From: CAZDAW01 sp964503685
GTDB lineage: Bacteria; Chloroflexota; Anaerolineae; Anaerolineales; Anaerolineaceae
Reading direction: 5' to 3'
DNA: 22,182 nucleotides
Assembly: GCA_964503685.1 (NCBI GenBank)
Contig: CAZDAW010000052.1
Span: 1-22,182 of the forward strand
The stretch's first letter is position 1; each line of letters begins with the position of its first letter. The notes under the pieces were generated by a model. The model did not search any database. It had not been told where the DNA came from and was given only the letters and a program-made list of their open reading frames with translations. The position numbers and the translations under genes were made by a program. This document shows, piece after piece, positions 1 through 8,907 of this stretch.

Positions 1-1368
1 CAAAATTACTGGTTGCTTGCTGCGTCCTATTTCTTTTATATTAATTGGGATTACCGTTTCGCATTTATATTAATCCTCACAACCCTCATCAACTTCTTTG
101 TCGCCAGTCATCTGTGGGTCAATGATCAAAAACAAAAACATTGGCTATGGGTTGGCATCATGGCCAATGTTCTGGGATTGGTCATTTTTCATTTGCAATC
201 GAGCGGTTATGCATATAAACTTATCAACTACTTTGCCCGCCTGGGCGGCATATCCCAATCCATTGATCTGGAAATCTTCCTGCCTATTGGCTTCTCTTTT
301 TATGCTTTACAGGCAATATCTTACCTGGTGGATGTATATCAAAAACGACTACCCGCATCGAGAGATATCATCGATTTTGCTTTGTATATGTCTTATTTCC
401 CGAAAATGGTTTCCGGCCCAATCGAGAGAGCACGCTCATTTCTTCCAAAACTCTCGCAGGAAAGGCGAGTTGACAATGCACAACTTGAGCGCAGTTTCAC
501 TTTAATCATCATTGGTCTAGTCCGAAAACTCCTTCTCGCCGAAACATTCGGGCGGTATATTCCCACAGATTTATTTACTTCTCCCACGACTTATACAATT
601 CCCACTCTCTTCATGGAAATCGTTTTATACGGATTTTGGTTATACAATGATTTTGCTGGTTACACGAGCATTGTGCGTGGTATAAGCGGTCTGTTCGGAA
701 TTGAGCTATCACCCAATTTCCAGCAACCCTACTTCTCACGCAACTTTGTTGAATTTTGGAACCGTTGGCACATCACGCTCTCACATTGGCTGCGAGATTA
801 TATTTACTTTCCCATCAGCCGTGCTTTGCTCCGCCGTATTCCCAATCATAATAATCCGATTAACATTATCTTGCCACCTGTTATCACCATGTTGATCAGC
901 GGCTTATGGCACAATTTTGGATTCTATATGATCGTCTGGGGCGGGTTACATGGTGTTTACCAGATTCTTGAGCGCCTCATCGCTATCTGGAAACCCACCC
1001 TTCCTCCCGAAAAGCAGCCTGTCTGGCAGCAAGGTCTCCATATGTTGGTTACTTTTACTTTAACTGTATTTGCGTGGGTCGCCTTCGGCTCCGGCAGTCT
1101 CTCAAAAGCTCTTCTGTTCTGGAAAGCATTATTTACTTCACCCGGAACATCTTCTTATCCTTACTGGATGTTATTTCAACCCGCTTTCATGCTTCTGATT
1201 TGTATCCTGCTCGACTGGTTACAGTATCATTACAAAGATGAAATCGTCTTCGTACGCTGGACATACTTTGCCAAATCATCTCTCCTGGCTTTAATCATCA
1301 TCGCTCTGTTTTTCAATGTTCTTTGGGGTGATGTCATGCAAACATCATTCGTTTATCAGGGATTCTAA
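1..1368 (+). CDS. MBOAT family membrane O-acyltransferase, AlgI/DltB-like (5' end missing)
   Basis: Multi-pass membrane enzyme expected to move an acyl group onto a hydroxyl of an extracytoplasmic glycan or other acceptor. The reading frame is open back to base 1 (it begins Q-N-Y-W), so the first residues lie outside the window; a TTG at 13 is only an internal codon. Counting from base 1, AlgI-type signatures are seen: PIGFSFYALQAISYLVDVY near residues 95-113, FPKMVSGPIERA near 133-144, and FWNRWHITLSHWLRDY near 253-268. GLWHNFGF carries the conserved MBOAT histidine near residue 304. Many hydrophobic segments fill the rest, and the remaining length of 455 residues fits the family. It lies 31 bp before a fatty-acyl-AMP-ligase-like gene on the same strand, so the two are probably co-transcribed. 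The acceptor cannot be told from sequence; alginate-like polysaccharide, teichoic-acid-like polymer or a small metabolite are all possible. Confidence 0.9.
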   Translation, partial: QNYWLLAASYFFYINWDYRFAFILILTTLINFFVASHLWVNDQKQKHWLWVGIMANVLGLVIFHLQSSGYAYKLINYFARLGGISQSIDLEIFLPIGFSFYALQAISYLVDVYQKRLPASRDIIDFALYMSYFPKMVSGPIERARSFLPKLSQERRVDNAQLERSFTLIIIGLVRKLLLAETFGRYIPTDLFTSPTTYTIPTLFMEIVLYGFWLYNDFAGYTSIVRGISGLFGIELSPNFQQPYFSRNFVEFWNRWHITLSHWLRDYIYFPISRALLRRIPNHNNPINIILPPVITMLISGLWHNFGFYMIVWGGLHGVYQILERLIAIWKPTLPPEKQPVWQQGLHMLVTFTLTVFAWVAFGSGSLSKALLFWKALFTSPGTSSYPYWMLFQPAFMLLICILLDWLQYHYKDEIVFVRWTYFAKSSLLALIIIALFFNVLWGDVMQTSFVYQGF

Positions 1369-1399
1369 TATTAAAAATTACGAATAGATTGAACTTATT

Positions 1400-3118
1400 A
1401 TGAAAATAACCGATATGATAAACATGAATTATGATAACCTGATACAACCCATTATTGAACGCGCCAGATCGCATCCGGACCATAAAACCCTGATTTTCTG
1501 GGGTGAGGATGACAAAAAAGAAATCATAACCGCCAGAGATTTCCATATCAACGCCGTCGCATACGCTCAAGCGTTGAAAGCAATCGGTATTCAACAGGAT
1601 GACCTGGTTATTTTAGTCTTACGCCATTCTAAAACGTTGCTCTTCGCCTTTTGGGGTGCGCTTTATATGGGCGCCATAGCATCCATTTTCCCTTTTCTCA
1701 CCGAAAAGCTTGATCCTGAAATTTATATGGAACGGGTGAAAGCGCTTGTAGCTCATTCCAAGGCAAAAGCAGTTATCACATTTCCTGAATTCAAAGAGGA
1801 ATTAAGCGCCCTGTTGGCCGATGTTAACTGTAAAGTAATCAGTTCAGCAGAAGTCGCTACCAACACCAACCTCAACAACGACATCGAAACAGTTTACAAG
1901 AATCACGAAAAAGAAAAAATCGCCTTTCTACAGCACAGCAGCGGGACAACCGGACTTCAAAAAGGCGTTGCCCTTTCCCACCGGGCAGTATTAAATCAAA
2001 TTGAATCCTATAGCCAATCACTCAATTTGACATCGGAAGACGTTATCATCAGTTGGCTCCCACTCTACCATGATATGGGATTAATAGCCGGCTTTGTCAT
2101 GCCCATCGTTGCCGGAGTGACAATGGTGATGATGTCGCCATTCCACTGGGTGCGTGATCCTAAAATATTGATGCAAGCCGTAACAGAATACAAGGGAACT
2201 CTGTGCTGGCTGCCTAATTTTGCCTACAACCATTCTGTACGCGGTATTCGCAAACGCGACCTGGAAGGATTGGACCTGAGCACGTTGAGAGCCGTGATCA
2301 ATTGTTCTGAGCCAGTACGTAATGATAGCCATCACATGTTCCTGGAGCGTTTTTCTCCTTTTGGCTTTCGTGAAGATGCGCTGGCCACATGCTATGCAAT
2401 GGCAGAAAATACATTTGCCGTCACGCAAAGCCCACTTGGCGCGCCGCCGCATATTGATTGGGTAGAAATTAATTCACTCCAGACCAAACAATTTGCTCTG
2501 CCGGCAGCGGCCGGCGAAAATGGCGCTACTCCAATGGTTAGTTGTGGTTTTCCCATCCCCAATGTCGAAGTGGCAATTATCAATAATAAAAATGAAATCT
2601 TGCCTGACCGGAATGTCGGAGAAATTATCTTGCGCAGTAATTGTATGTTAAGTGGATATTACCACCGTCCAGACGCGACGGCTGAAGCTATCATCGATGG
2701 CTGGTATCACACTGGTGATATGGGGTACATTGCTGATGGCCAGGTTTATATCTCTGGGCGTAAAAAGGATATGATCATCGTTGGCGGCAAGAACGTCTTC
2801 CCGCAGGATCTGGAAGCAATAGCTAACACGACTCCGGGGCTGCACCCCGGGCGAAGCGCCGCTTTCGGCATGATGGATGAACAGCTTGGTTCTGAAGTTA
2901 TCGTAATGGTCTGTGAATTGGAAAATGAAAACGCCAGCGAAGAAGAAAAAATTCAGATCGAGCGCGATTTACGCCGCCGGGTTGTTCAGCAAACCGAAGT
3001 TGCACTCGCCGATATTCGTCTGGTCGGCTCGAAATGGTTGATTAAAACCTCCAGCGGTAAAACCGCCCGCTCTGCAAATCGTGACAAGTACTTGAAAGAG
3101 TTTCTTAATAAACAGTAA
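1400..3118 (+). CDS. AMP-dependent synthetase/ligase, fatty-acyl-AMP ligase (FAAL) type
   Basis: Cytoplasmic adenylating enzyme that should activate a carboxylic acid, probably a fatty acid, to an acyl-AMP and pass it to a carrier protein or CoA. The 572-residue protein shows the P-loop HSSGTTGLQKG (residues 179-189), WLPLYHDMGLI (219-229, very typical of FAALs), CSEPVR (302-307, matching the FAAL version of this core), YHTGDMGYI (436-444), GRKKDMIIVGGKNVFPQDLE (453-472) and the C-terminal catalytic lysine in TSSGKTAR (K554). The ATG at 1400 has no clear Shine-Dalgarno sequence; a later in-frame ATG (codon 6 or 9) is possible. It sits 31 bp after the MBOAT gene and 5 bp before the lipoprotein gene. 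Adenylating enzyme plus MBOAT recalls the DltA/DltB division of labour, but no carrier protein is visible here. FAAL rather than acyl-CoA synthetase is likely but not proven. Confidence 0.88.
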   Translation: MKITDMINMNYDNLIQPIIERARSHPDHKTLIFWGEDDKKEIITARDFHINAVAYAQALKAIGIQQDDLVILVLRHSKTLLFAFWGALYMGAIASIFPFLTEKLDPEIYMERVKALVAHSKAKAVITFPEFKEELSALLADVNCKVISSAEVATNTNLNNDIETVYKNHEKEKIAFLQHSSGTTGLQKGVALSHRAVLNQIESYSQSLNLTSEDVIISWLPLYHDMGLIAGFVMPIVAGVTMVMMSPFHWVRDPKILMQAVTEYKGTLCWLPNFAYNHSVRGIRKRDLEGLDLSTLRAVINCSEPVRNDSHHMFLERFSPFGFREDALATCYAMAENTFAVTQSPLGAPPHIDWVEINSLQTKQFALPAAAGENGATPMVSCGFPIPNVEVAIINNKNEILPDRNVGEIILRSNCMLSGYYHRPDATAEAIIDGWYHTGDMGYIADGQVYISGRKKDMIIVGGKNVFPQDLEAIANTTPGLHPGRSAAFGMMDEQLGSEVIVMVCELENENASEEEKIQIERDLRRRVVQQTEVALADIRLVGSKWLIKTSSGKTARSANRDKYLKEFLNKQ

Positions 3119-3123
3119 TAAAG

Positions 3124-3654
3124 ATGGCCTTGAGCAAGTCACGGCTTTCAAACATAGCTTTATTGATTCCGGTTGCATTATTCCTCAACGCCTGTCGCCC
3201 CACCGAGCCAGGAACCTTTACCATTTATTTGGTAAATGAGGATATTTCAACTGAAGAAGCCCGACAGACTCCATTAAACCAATTAGAACTGGAAGAAATA
3301 CCTCTGATAGCCGATACGGATATCATCACCTATTCAGCTGCGTCACACAATATTGAGCTGACGCAATCTGCTTACCAGCGTCTCCTCGCATTTCAAGATC
3401 TGCCTGGAATCGACATAGACGGAATGCCTTTTGTCGTCTGCGTGGGTGATACGCGCATCTATATGGGCGCTTTCTGGACGCCTCTGTCTTCCTTGAGTTT
3501 CGACGGCGTCGTCATCATGCTACCCTCCGACAGGGATAAACGAACAATTAACATAACCCTTGGTTATCCATCTTCCTGGGCATTTAAAGGGGTTGATCCT
3601 CGTTTGGATCAGCGCATCCTTAATGCATTAAAAACCACTGGCAAATTAAAATAA
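3124..3654 (+). CDS. Predicted lipoprotein of unknown function
   Basis: I do not recognise a characterised family. The 176-residue protein has a short basic N-terminus, a hydrophobic stretch (residues 9-21) and a lipobox LNAC with the lipidated cysteine at C24, so it should be anchored on the outer face of the cytoplasmic membrane. The mature part is a small mixed alpha/beta domain; FVVCVGDTRIYMGAFWTPLSSLSFDGVVI (about residues 102-130) looks like a beta-rich core. Its ATG lies 5 bp after the stop of the ligase gene, which implies one operon with the MBOAT and ligase genes. The neighbouring gene on the other strand ends 22 bp downstream, and no clear terminator hairpin separates the two convergent units. 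A role as an accessory factor of the acylation module is only inferred from position. Confidence 0.75.
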   Translation: MALSKSRLSNIALLIPVALFLNACRPTEPGTFTIYLVNEDISTEEARQTPLNQLELEEIPLIADTDIITYSAASHNIELTQSAYQRLLAFQDLPGIDIDGMPFVVCVGDTRIYMGAFWTPLSSLSFDGVVIMLPSDRDKRTINITLGYPSSWAFKGVDPRLDQRILNALKTTGKLK

Positions 3655-3676
3655 AACCGGGTACACCAACTTCTAT

Positions 3677-4819
3677 TTATACACTTTCCTGGTAATCTTG
3701 CGCCATTGCAATTCGTTTTCGTAAAGCAGGATGCGAATGCATAAAAAATTCAATCAGTGGGTCTGGGTCTGCATCAGCCAGATTTTGATTGGCGAGACGA
3801 GTGAGCGCAGAAGCATACGCCTTACCGTTATGAGTGAGCGCCAGCGCATAACCGTCGGCCATTCTCTCGCGCCAGCGCGAGAAGGCATTTCCTAACGGCA
3901 TGGTAATGATGCTATAGGCGCCTAAAACCAGCAATAACAGGGGAAAAGCAGCAATATCAGCAACACCTTCCAAACCAAACAAAACGGTCCCCTGTCTTAA
4001 GCCAAGCGAGGCCAAATATAACCCGACCAGGGTAATTATCGAATCAACTACAATGAGAATCGGGATATCTTTATGAACATGATGCCCCAATTCATGCGCC
4101 AGCACAGTTTCAATCTCATCCGGCGTGAATTCATTCAGCAAAGTATCACCCAACACAATCCGGCGTGTGTTTCCTAAACCAGTTAAGCCTGCATTGGCGG
4201 CTTTCGTCCGGCGGCTCATATCAAATTTAAATACACCCTGGACGCGTGTATTTGCTCGTTCAGCCAACCGCAACAGCCGTTCAGCGAGGTCAGCATATTC
4301 ATCTCCCAGGGGAGTATATTTATTAAATAGCGGCATGATCACTACCGGCGCCAGATTCGCCAGAATAACATTCACAAATAATAGAATAGCAGCCACCCAC
4401 AACCACCATGTATCTGGCGCTGTGCGCAACAAAACATAAATGACCTCAACTAAAATCAAACCCAGAACACCTGTCAACGCCAATGATTTGATCTGATCCA
4501 ATACCCATCCTTTTAAATCCTGCGTAGAAAGCTCATACCGGTGAGGTAAGATATAATCCGAGTAATACGTCAACGGTAAATCAATTAAAAAATATATTAC
4601 GCCAAACAGAATGACAAAACCGGCTACCAACAACCACTGATGGACTGTCCATTGAAACAGGACATCGCGTAGCTGTTTGGCCCAGCCAAAAACCAGCCAG
4701 ACGATCGCATAAACAGCCCCAATAACCAAACTGATGATAAATAAACGCCGTTGGATGCGAGCATAAATCTTTGCCTTTTTCTGCCGTTCAGGATCAAGGA
4801 CTGTTGCGTCAATTTCCAT
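3677..4819 (-). CDS. M48 family (Ste24/HtpX-like) membrane metalloprotease
   Basis: Integral-membrane zinc endopeptidase. The 380-residue protein has about four hydrophobic segments in the first 165 residues (about 27-45, 62-81, 113-131, 138-163) and two more near 253-272 and 288-308. The zinc motif HELGH is at 242-246, and the downstream third ligand is probably E318 in RWRERMADGYAL. The C-terminal SHPALRKRI (362-370) is the usual M48 ending. Length and order fit bacterial CAAX prenyl protease 1 homologues, which in bacteria usually act in membrane-protein quality control rather than prenyl processing. GGAG lies about 7 nt before the ATG. The start is 13 bp after the thiolase stop on the same strand, so it is the last gene of a chemoreceptor-thiolase-protease run. 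Substrate is unknown. Confidence 0.93.
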   Translation of the reverse strand: MEIDATVLDPERQKKAKIYARIQRRLFIISLVIGAVYAIVWLVFGWAKQLRDVLFQWTVHQWLLVAGFVILFGVIYFLIDLPLTYYSDYILPHRYELSTQDLKGWVLDQIKSLALTGVLGLILVEVIYVLLRTAPDTWWLWVAAILLFVNVILANLAPVVIMPLFNKYTPLGDEYADLAERLLRLAERANTRVQGVFKFDMSRRTKAANAGLTGLGNTRRIVLGDTLLNEFTPDEIETVLAHELGHHVHKDIPILIVVDSIITLVGLYLASLGLRQGTVLFGLEGVADIAAFPLLLLVLGAYSIITMPLGNAFSRWRERMADGYALALTHNGKAYASALTRLANQNLADADPDPLIEFFMHSHPALRKRIAMAQDYQESV

Positions 4820-4832
4820 GAATTGCTCCAGA

Positions 4833-6053
4833 TTAATAATCTAGCCATTCAACAATGGTCGCCTCGCCCTGACCCACCCCTACGCAGAGAGTTGCCAGAC
4901 CGTAGTATGGACGTTTTTCGTGCGGGGCGCGGCGGCGCATTTCATATAACAGAGTAGTCAATATACGCGCCCCCGAGCAGCCCAGTGGATGACCCAGGGC
5001 AATCGCTCCGCCATTCACGTTGGTAATTTCCTGCTTTAAGCCCAGATCAGCAATCACTGCCAGTGATTGCACTGCAAACGCTTCATTTAACTCCACAAGG
5101 CCAATATCTTCGATCGACAAACCAGCCCGTTCCAGCGCTTTACGGCTGGCTGGAACCGGCCCTAACCCCATTGTACGCGGCGGTACACCGGCGGCGGCTG
5201 TTGCTAAAATGCGCGCCATAGGGCGTAAACCCAATCGATTACACGTCTCTGGTTTCATTATAAGTAGAGCAGCCGCGCCATCATTGAGTCCCGATGAGTT
5301 CCCGGCTGTCACTGTGCCTTCTTTTCGAAAAGCAGGCTTCAAATGCGAAAGTGACTCAACCGTTGTATCGCGCCGCGGCCGTTCATCCACACTGATCATA
5401 ACCGGATCGCCCTTGCGTTGCGGCACAGGAACAGGCAATATTTCTTCAGCGAATTTCCCCGAATCAATCGCCGCCACTGCCCGCCGGTGGCTTTCTGCAG
5501 CATAGGTGTCCTGCTCCAGGCGAGTGATGCCAGTTTGAGCGGCGATATTCTCTGCTGTCTCGCCCATCGCTTCAGTGCCGTACATCTCATGCATTTTAGG
5601 ATTGGGATATCGCCAGCCTAAAGCCGTGTCATAGGCAGTCAGGTTACCAAACGGATAACCCTGTTCGGCTTTTGGCAACGAATATGGGGCGCGCGACATA
5701 CTTTCTACACCCCCGGCAATATAGATATCGCCTTCTCCAACAGTAATTGCCCGCGCTGCCTGATTCACTGCCGTAAGACCCGAAGCGCATAATCGATTGA
5801 ATGTAACCGCAGCGACCTCCACGGGCAGCCCTGCCAGCAATGCTGCCATCCGCGCCACATTCCGATTATCTTCCCCCGCCTGATTGGCGCACCCAAAATA
5901 AACCTCTTCAACACGAGCCGGGTCAAGTCCGTTTCGTTGGAGAATTGCTTTTAAAACAAGCGCTGCCAGATCATCCGGGCGAACAGAAGCCAATCCGCCG
6001 CCCAAAGCGCCAATAGGGGTGCGAATCGCATCAACAATGACCGCATCTAACAT
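4833..6053 (-). CDS. Thiolase (acetyl-CoA C-acyltransferase, PcaF/FadA-like)
   Basis: Cytoplasmic thiolase that condenses two acyl-CoAs or cleaves a 3-oxoacyl-CoA with CoA. The 406 residues match the degradative/biosynthetic thiolase length. Active-site residues are visible: nucleophile C89 in NRLCASGL, NEAFA (323-327), H355 in GGAIALGHPLGCSG, and C390 in ATLCVGVGQG. The stretch FGCANQAGEDNRNVARMA (53-70) is particularly close to beta-ketoadipyl-CoA thiolases, but no other beta-ketoadipate or beta-oxidation gene is nearby, so the specific substrate stays open. A strong Shine-Dalgarno sequence (GAGGAGGG) precedes the ATG. It starts 29 bp after the chemoreceptor stop and is followed after 13 bp by the protease gene, suggesting co-transcription with functionally unrelated partners. 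Confidence 0.95.
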   Translation of the reverse strand: MLDAVIVDAIRTPIGALGGGLASVRPDDLAALVLKAILQRNGLDPARVEEVYFGCANQAGEDNRNVARMAALLAGLPVEVAAVTFNRLCASGLTAVNQAARAITVGEGDIYIAGGVESMSRAPYSLPKAEQGYPFGNLTAYDTALGWRYPNPKMHEMYGTEAMGETAENIAAQTGITRLEQDTYAAESHRRAVAAIDSGKFAEEILPVPVPQRKGDPVMISVDERPRRDTTVESLSHLKPAFRKEGTVTAGNSSGLNDGAAALLIMKPETCNRLGLRPMARILATAAAGVPPRTMGLGPVPASRKALERAGLSIEDIGLVELNEAFAVQSLAVIADLGLKQEITNVNGGAIALGHPLGCSGARILTTLLYEMRRRAPHEKRPYYGLATLCVGVGQGEATIVEWLDY

Positions 6054-6082
6054 AAAACCCTCCTCATCACTTCTTGATATAT

Positions 6083-8398
6083 TTACAATCTAAATTGGTT
6101 GACCATATCCAATAACGCCTGTGACATTCGGGCTAAAGATTGCGCCGAGGCGGTTAATTCCGTTGTTTGTGCATTCATTTGTTCAGTCGCTGCTGAAACC
6201 TCTTCTACAGCAGCATTGTTCTGCTCGCTTACGCTGGCAATATTCTCAATTGCCTGCATTACATCGTTCGATCGCGCCGTCATTTCTTTGGTCGCCGCAT
6301 CATTCCTTTCAATAACCGAGTAAACCACTTCATTGGCTTGTGATAATTCATTTGCCAGAGCGCTCATTTGCTGAGCAGAATTGACCGAACCTTGCGCCCG
6401 TTGACTCACCACTTCAACCGCCTTTAATATACTCTCCAGCGCCTGACCAGCCTCGCCTGTCTGTGCAACGCCAACATCAACCTCATGTTTGCTCTCATCC
6501 ATAGCGGCCACTGCTTCTGCAATTGCCTTCTGAATATCCACAATCAGATTATCAATTTCTTTCGTTGCCTGACTGGAACGATCAGCAAGCCGCCGGACCT
6601 CGTCAGCCACAACACCAAACCCCTTGCCATGTTGACCTGCTTTCGCTGCCTCAATCGCCGCATTTAACGCCAACAGGTTGGTTTGTGAAGCAATCTCATC
6701 GATGGTCTCCGAAATGGCTCCAATTTGTTGAGAGCGTTTCCCCATTTCCTGTACCTTTTGCACAGATTGATTGACTTTATCACGGATGTTGTGCATCAAC
6801 TGGGTTGTCTCACCGACGGTCGAAACGCCGCTGCGTGCAATTTGTGCAGCCGCATTTGAATTCTCCATGACCGAGGAAGCATTACCGTAAACTTTTTTTA
6901 ATCCGTCGCTGATTTCGACCGCGATTGAGGCCATCTTATCAACCGCCGCCGCCTGTTCTTGCGCACCTTGAGCAACATCATCTATCGCTCTCGTTAATCT
7001 TTCGACTGCATTTGCAGTTCGTGTCGCGTCTTCTGATTGCTCGGCTGTCCCTTTAGCAACCTGCTGAATCGTAATCGCAATCTGTGAAGTAACCTGCCCG
7101 GCCTGTTCGGATACAACAGCCAGTTCCTTTGACGCCTGACTGACTTTATGCGAACTGTCCATCAACTGGCCGACCAGATTACGCAGGTTGATGACCATGT
7201 TTTCAAAAGCATTGCCCAATTCATCTTTACTGGACAGGGCTGTTACGTTAACAGTGAGGTCCCCACTCGCAATTTGCCCGGCAACCGCGCCCATCCGCCG
7301 GAAATAACCAACTGTTTCTTCCAGCGTCTTACTGATTTGACCCAGTTCATCATTGCGTGAAGCAATGTGTTTCCGCAAACTGCTATTGAACTCTTGATCC
7401 AGTTCACCCCTTGATAAACCCCTGGCAAATACTGTTACCCCATTGAGCGATTTGGCAATCTTATTTGTTAAAAAGAATGAAACCAACACACCGATAACGG
7501 CTATAAAAATGAACCCCCAGATTAGTGTTCTCTGCATGGAAATGACCTGAGAATAGACCTCACGTCGTTCCTGGGTGATAATGATACCCCATCCTGTCGC
7601 AGATATTGGAGCATAAGCCGCCACGACTGGCCGGTTGAGATAATCCTTGAACCCACTTACACCCGGTTTTCCCTGAAAAACCTCCTGAATGGTCTGCGGT
7701 GAAATCCGCGCTTCAAATTCAGTCCTTTCCTTAAGAATATTTTTTTTCTTTAATTGACTTTCAAACCGGGAGGGCGTTATTAAATAACCCTCTTGATTAA
7801 CTAAAAACGCTTCGCCGCTGTCTCCAATTTGCAGCGATTGCAATTCAGGCAGCAGAGAATTCAGGGAAACGTAAGCTACAAGTTTGTCATCCCGGTTTCT
7901 CTCGCTCTTTATGGGAGCCGCAATTGCAAACCCAATTGAACCGGTCTGTTCAATAACAAAAGGCGCTGAAACACTTTCTCCCCCTTGTATTAACACTGTA
8001 ATATGGCTGTCATCCGAAAAATCCACGGTCTTACCAAGGGTATTGATCGTTGAAAGTCCATTGGATTCGACAATATAGAACGCCTCAATATCCCCAATCG
8101 TTTCAAGATAAGTATCAAACACCGGAAGGATACGTTCCGCATCCAACGAAGTGATCGACTCCGAAGCAGCCGCCAGTCTGACTTCTTCTAAAAGGTTATT
8201 GATATAACGGTCAACCGAATTTGCTTCAAAATTGACTGTATTTAATAATGCATCATGAAGAGATTTTGTTAGGGCGCGACTCCCCGAAAGAAACACAACC
8301 AGGCCAATAACACCCGTAGAGATGAAGGCAACCAGAAATGAAAGAAGCAGAATTTTTCCTCTAAGGGTCAATGGGGGAATCAATCTGCGTTTCGTCAC
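6083..8398 (-). CDS. Methyl-accepting chemotaxis protein with double-Cache-type sensor domain
   Basis: Membrane chemoreceptor that senses an extracytoplasmic ligand and controls CheA through CheW. The 771-residue protein has TM1 (about 14-38), a large extracytoplasmic region (about 40-288) with Cache-like features such as SGEAFLVNQEGYLITPS (194-210) and YAPISATGWGIII (262-274), TM2 (about 291-312), a HAMP domain (about 312-366) and a second HAMP-like stretch (about 367-415). A long coiled-coil signalling domain follows. The conserved hairpin tip is IDEIASQTNLLALNAAIEAA with GKGFGVVADEVRRLADRS (about 566-608). The protein ends MVNQFRL without a CheR-tethering pentapeptide. The start codon is GTG, chosen because AGGAG lies 6 nt upstream. 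It is the first gene of the minus-strand run and faces the Vor operon across a 261-bp gap. The ligand is not predictable here. Confidence 0.95.
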   Translation of the reverse strand: MTKRRLIPPLTLRGKILLLSFLVAFISTGVIGLVVFLSGSRALTKSLHDALLNTVNFEANSVDRYINNLLEEVRLAAASESITSLDAERILPVFDTYLETIGDIEAFYIVESNGLSTINTLGKTVDFSDDSHITVLIQGGESVSAPFVIEQTGSIGFAIAAPIKSERNRDDKLVAYVSLNSLLPELQSLQIGDSGEAFLVNQEGYLITPSRFESQLKKKNILKERTEFEARISPQTIQEVFQGKPGVSGFKDYLNRPVVAAYAPISATGWGIIITQERREVYSQVISMQRTLIWGFIFIAVIGVLVSFFLTNKIAKSLNGVTVFARGLSRGELDQEFNSSLRKHIASRNDELGQISKTLEETVGYFRRMGAVAGQIASGDLTVNVTALSSKDELGNAFENMVINLRNLVGQLMDSSHKVSQASKELAVVSEQAGQVTSQIAITIQQVAKGTAEQSEDATRTANAVERLTRAIDDVAQGAQEQAAAVDKMASIAVEISDGLKKVYGNASSVMENSNAAAQIARSGVSTVGETTQLMHNIRDKVNQSVQKVQEMGKRSQQIGAISETIDEIASQTNLLALNAAIEAAKAGQHGKGFGVVADEVRRLADRSSQATKEIDNLIVDIQKAIAEAVAAMDESKHEVDVGVAQTGEAGQALESILKAVEVVSQRAQGSVNSAQQMSALANELSQANEVVYSVIERNDAATKEMTARSNDVMQAIENIASVSEQNNAAVEEVSAATEQMNAQTTELTASAQSLARMSQALLDMVNQFRL

Positions 8399-8659
8399 GG
8401 TGAGCTCCTGATTGAGATATTGTTATTCGACATTGACATCAGCACGATCAGTCAATTTCACTACTCACTAGTATAATATACGTTTGGGAATCATTCGAGA
8501 AAATATATATAAAATTAATTTGCAACCAGGTTGGATAGTATATTTGTACAAAGGCATGATGACAGTTGACACTTGGCAAAATGGAAGATATCACGATATT
8601 CTAGATTAGTGACAATATTTATCTGATTTCATCCAAATTCTCAAAAAAAGGAGATATGA
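8399..8659 (+). other. Divergent intergenic control region between chemoreceptor and Vor operon
   Basis: This 261-bp AT-rich gap holds the upstream signals for genes on both strands. The inverted repeat TTGAC-N13-GTCAA (8433-8455) lies between the chemoreceptor start and an AT-rich block with TATAAT at 8472-8477, and could be an operator; it may also be chance in AT-rich DNA. No well-spaced -35/-10 pair for the minus-strand chemoreceptor was found. Plus-strand candidates for the Vor operon are given separately. No small gene is supported. Confidence 0.4.
8566..8602 (+). promoter_or_regulatory. Candidate sigma-70-type promoter for the Vor operon
   Basis: Two overlapping pairs are possible: TTGACA (8566-8571) with TATCAC (8589-8594) at 17 bp, and TTGGCA (8573-8578) with TATTCT (8597-8602) at 18 bp. 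Both have a good -35 but only a 4/6 match at the -10. Either would start RNA roughly 50-60 nt before the ferredoxin gene. Confidence 0.4.
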
Positions 8660-8905
8660 ATGCCTGTAAAGGGACGGATTGTCGTCAATGAGTTGTACTG
8701 CAAAGGCTGTGGGCTGTGCGTGAATGTATGCCCGCAAGGAGTCATTACAATTGCTGCCAATCGGCTGACGCCAAAAGGTTACCACCCTGCTTCACAAGAA
8801 ATTGAAGGTTGTACTGGCTGCGCCACCTGCGCCATTATATGCCCCGATTCTGCTATCACCGTGTATCGCGAACGCATTGCACAACCAACAGCCGAGGAGG
8901 CGTAA
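8660..8905 (+). CDS. 2-oxoacid:ferredoxin oxidoreductase delta subunit (2[4Fe-4S] ferredoxin)
   Basis: Small cytoplasmic electron-transfer subunit that takes electrons from the TPP-containing catalytic subunits. The 81 residues contain two classical CxxCxxCxxxCP motifs (C14, C17, C20, C24 and C51, C54, C57, C61), enough for two [4Fe-4S] clusters. A Shine-Dalgarno sequence AGGAG lies 7 nt before the ATG; another ATG four bases upstream is out of frame. It is the first gene of a four-gene operon, with the alpha-subunit ATG 2 bp after its stop, which identifies it as the delta subunit rather than a free ferredoxin. Confidence 0.93.
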   Translation: MPVKGRIVVNELYCKGCGLCVNVCPQGVITIAANRLTPKGYHPASQEIEGCTGCATCAIICPDSAITVYRERIAQPTAEEA

Positions 8906-8907
8906 AA

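Noticed and set aside
5020..5505. 161-codon open frame antisense to the thiolase gene
   Set aside because: The thiolase on the other strand has full catalytic motifs; this frame is Ser/Arg/Ala-rich and without a recognisable domain.
4833..6053. Naming the thiolase pcaF
   Set aside because: Local motifs resemble PcaF, but no beta-ketoadipate pathway genes are nearby and thiolase substrate cannot be read from sequence.
8809..8907. N-terminal extension of the VorB-type subunit into the ferredoxin gene
   Set aside because: The extra 33 codons overlap the ferredoxin cysteine motif in another frame, while the ATG at 8908 has a strong Shine-Dalgarno sequence and matches the family start.
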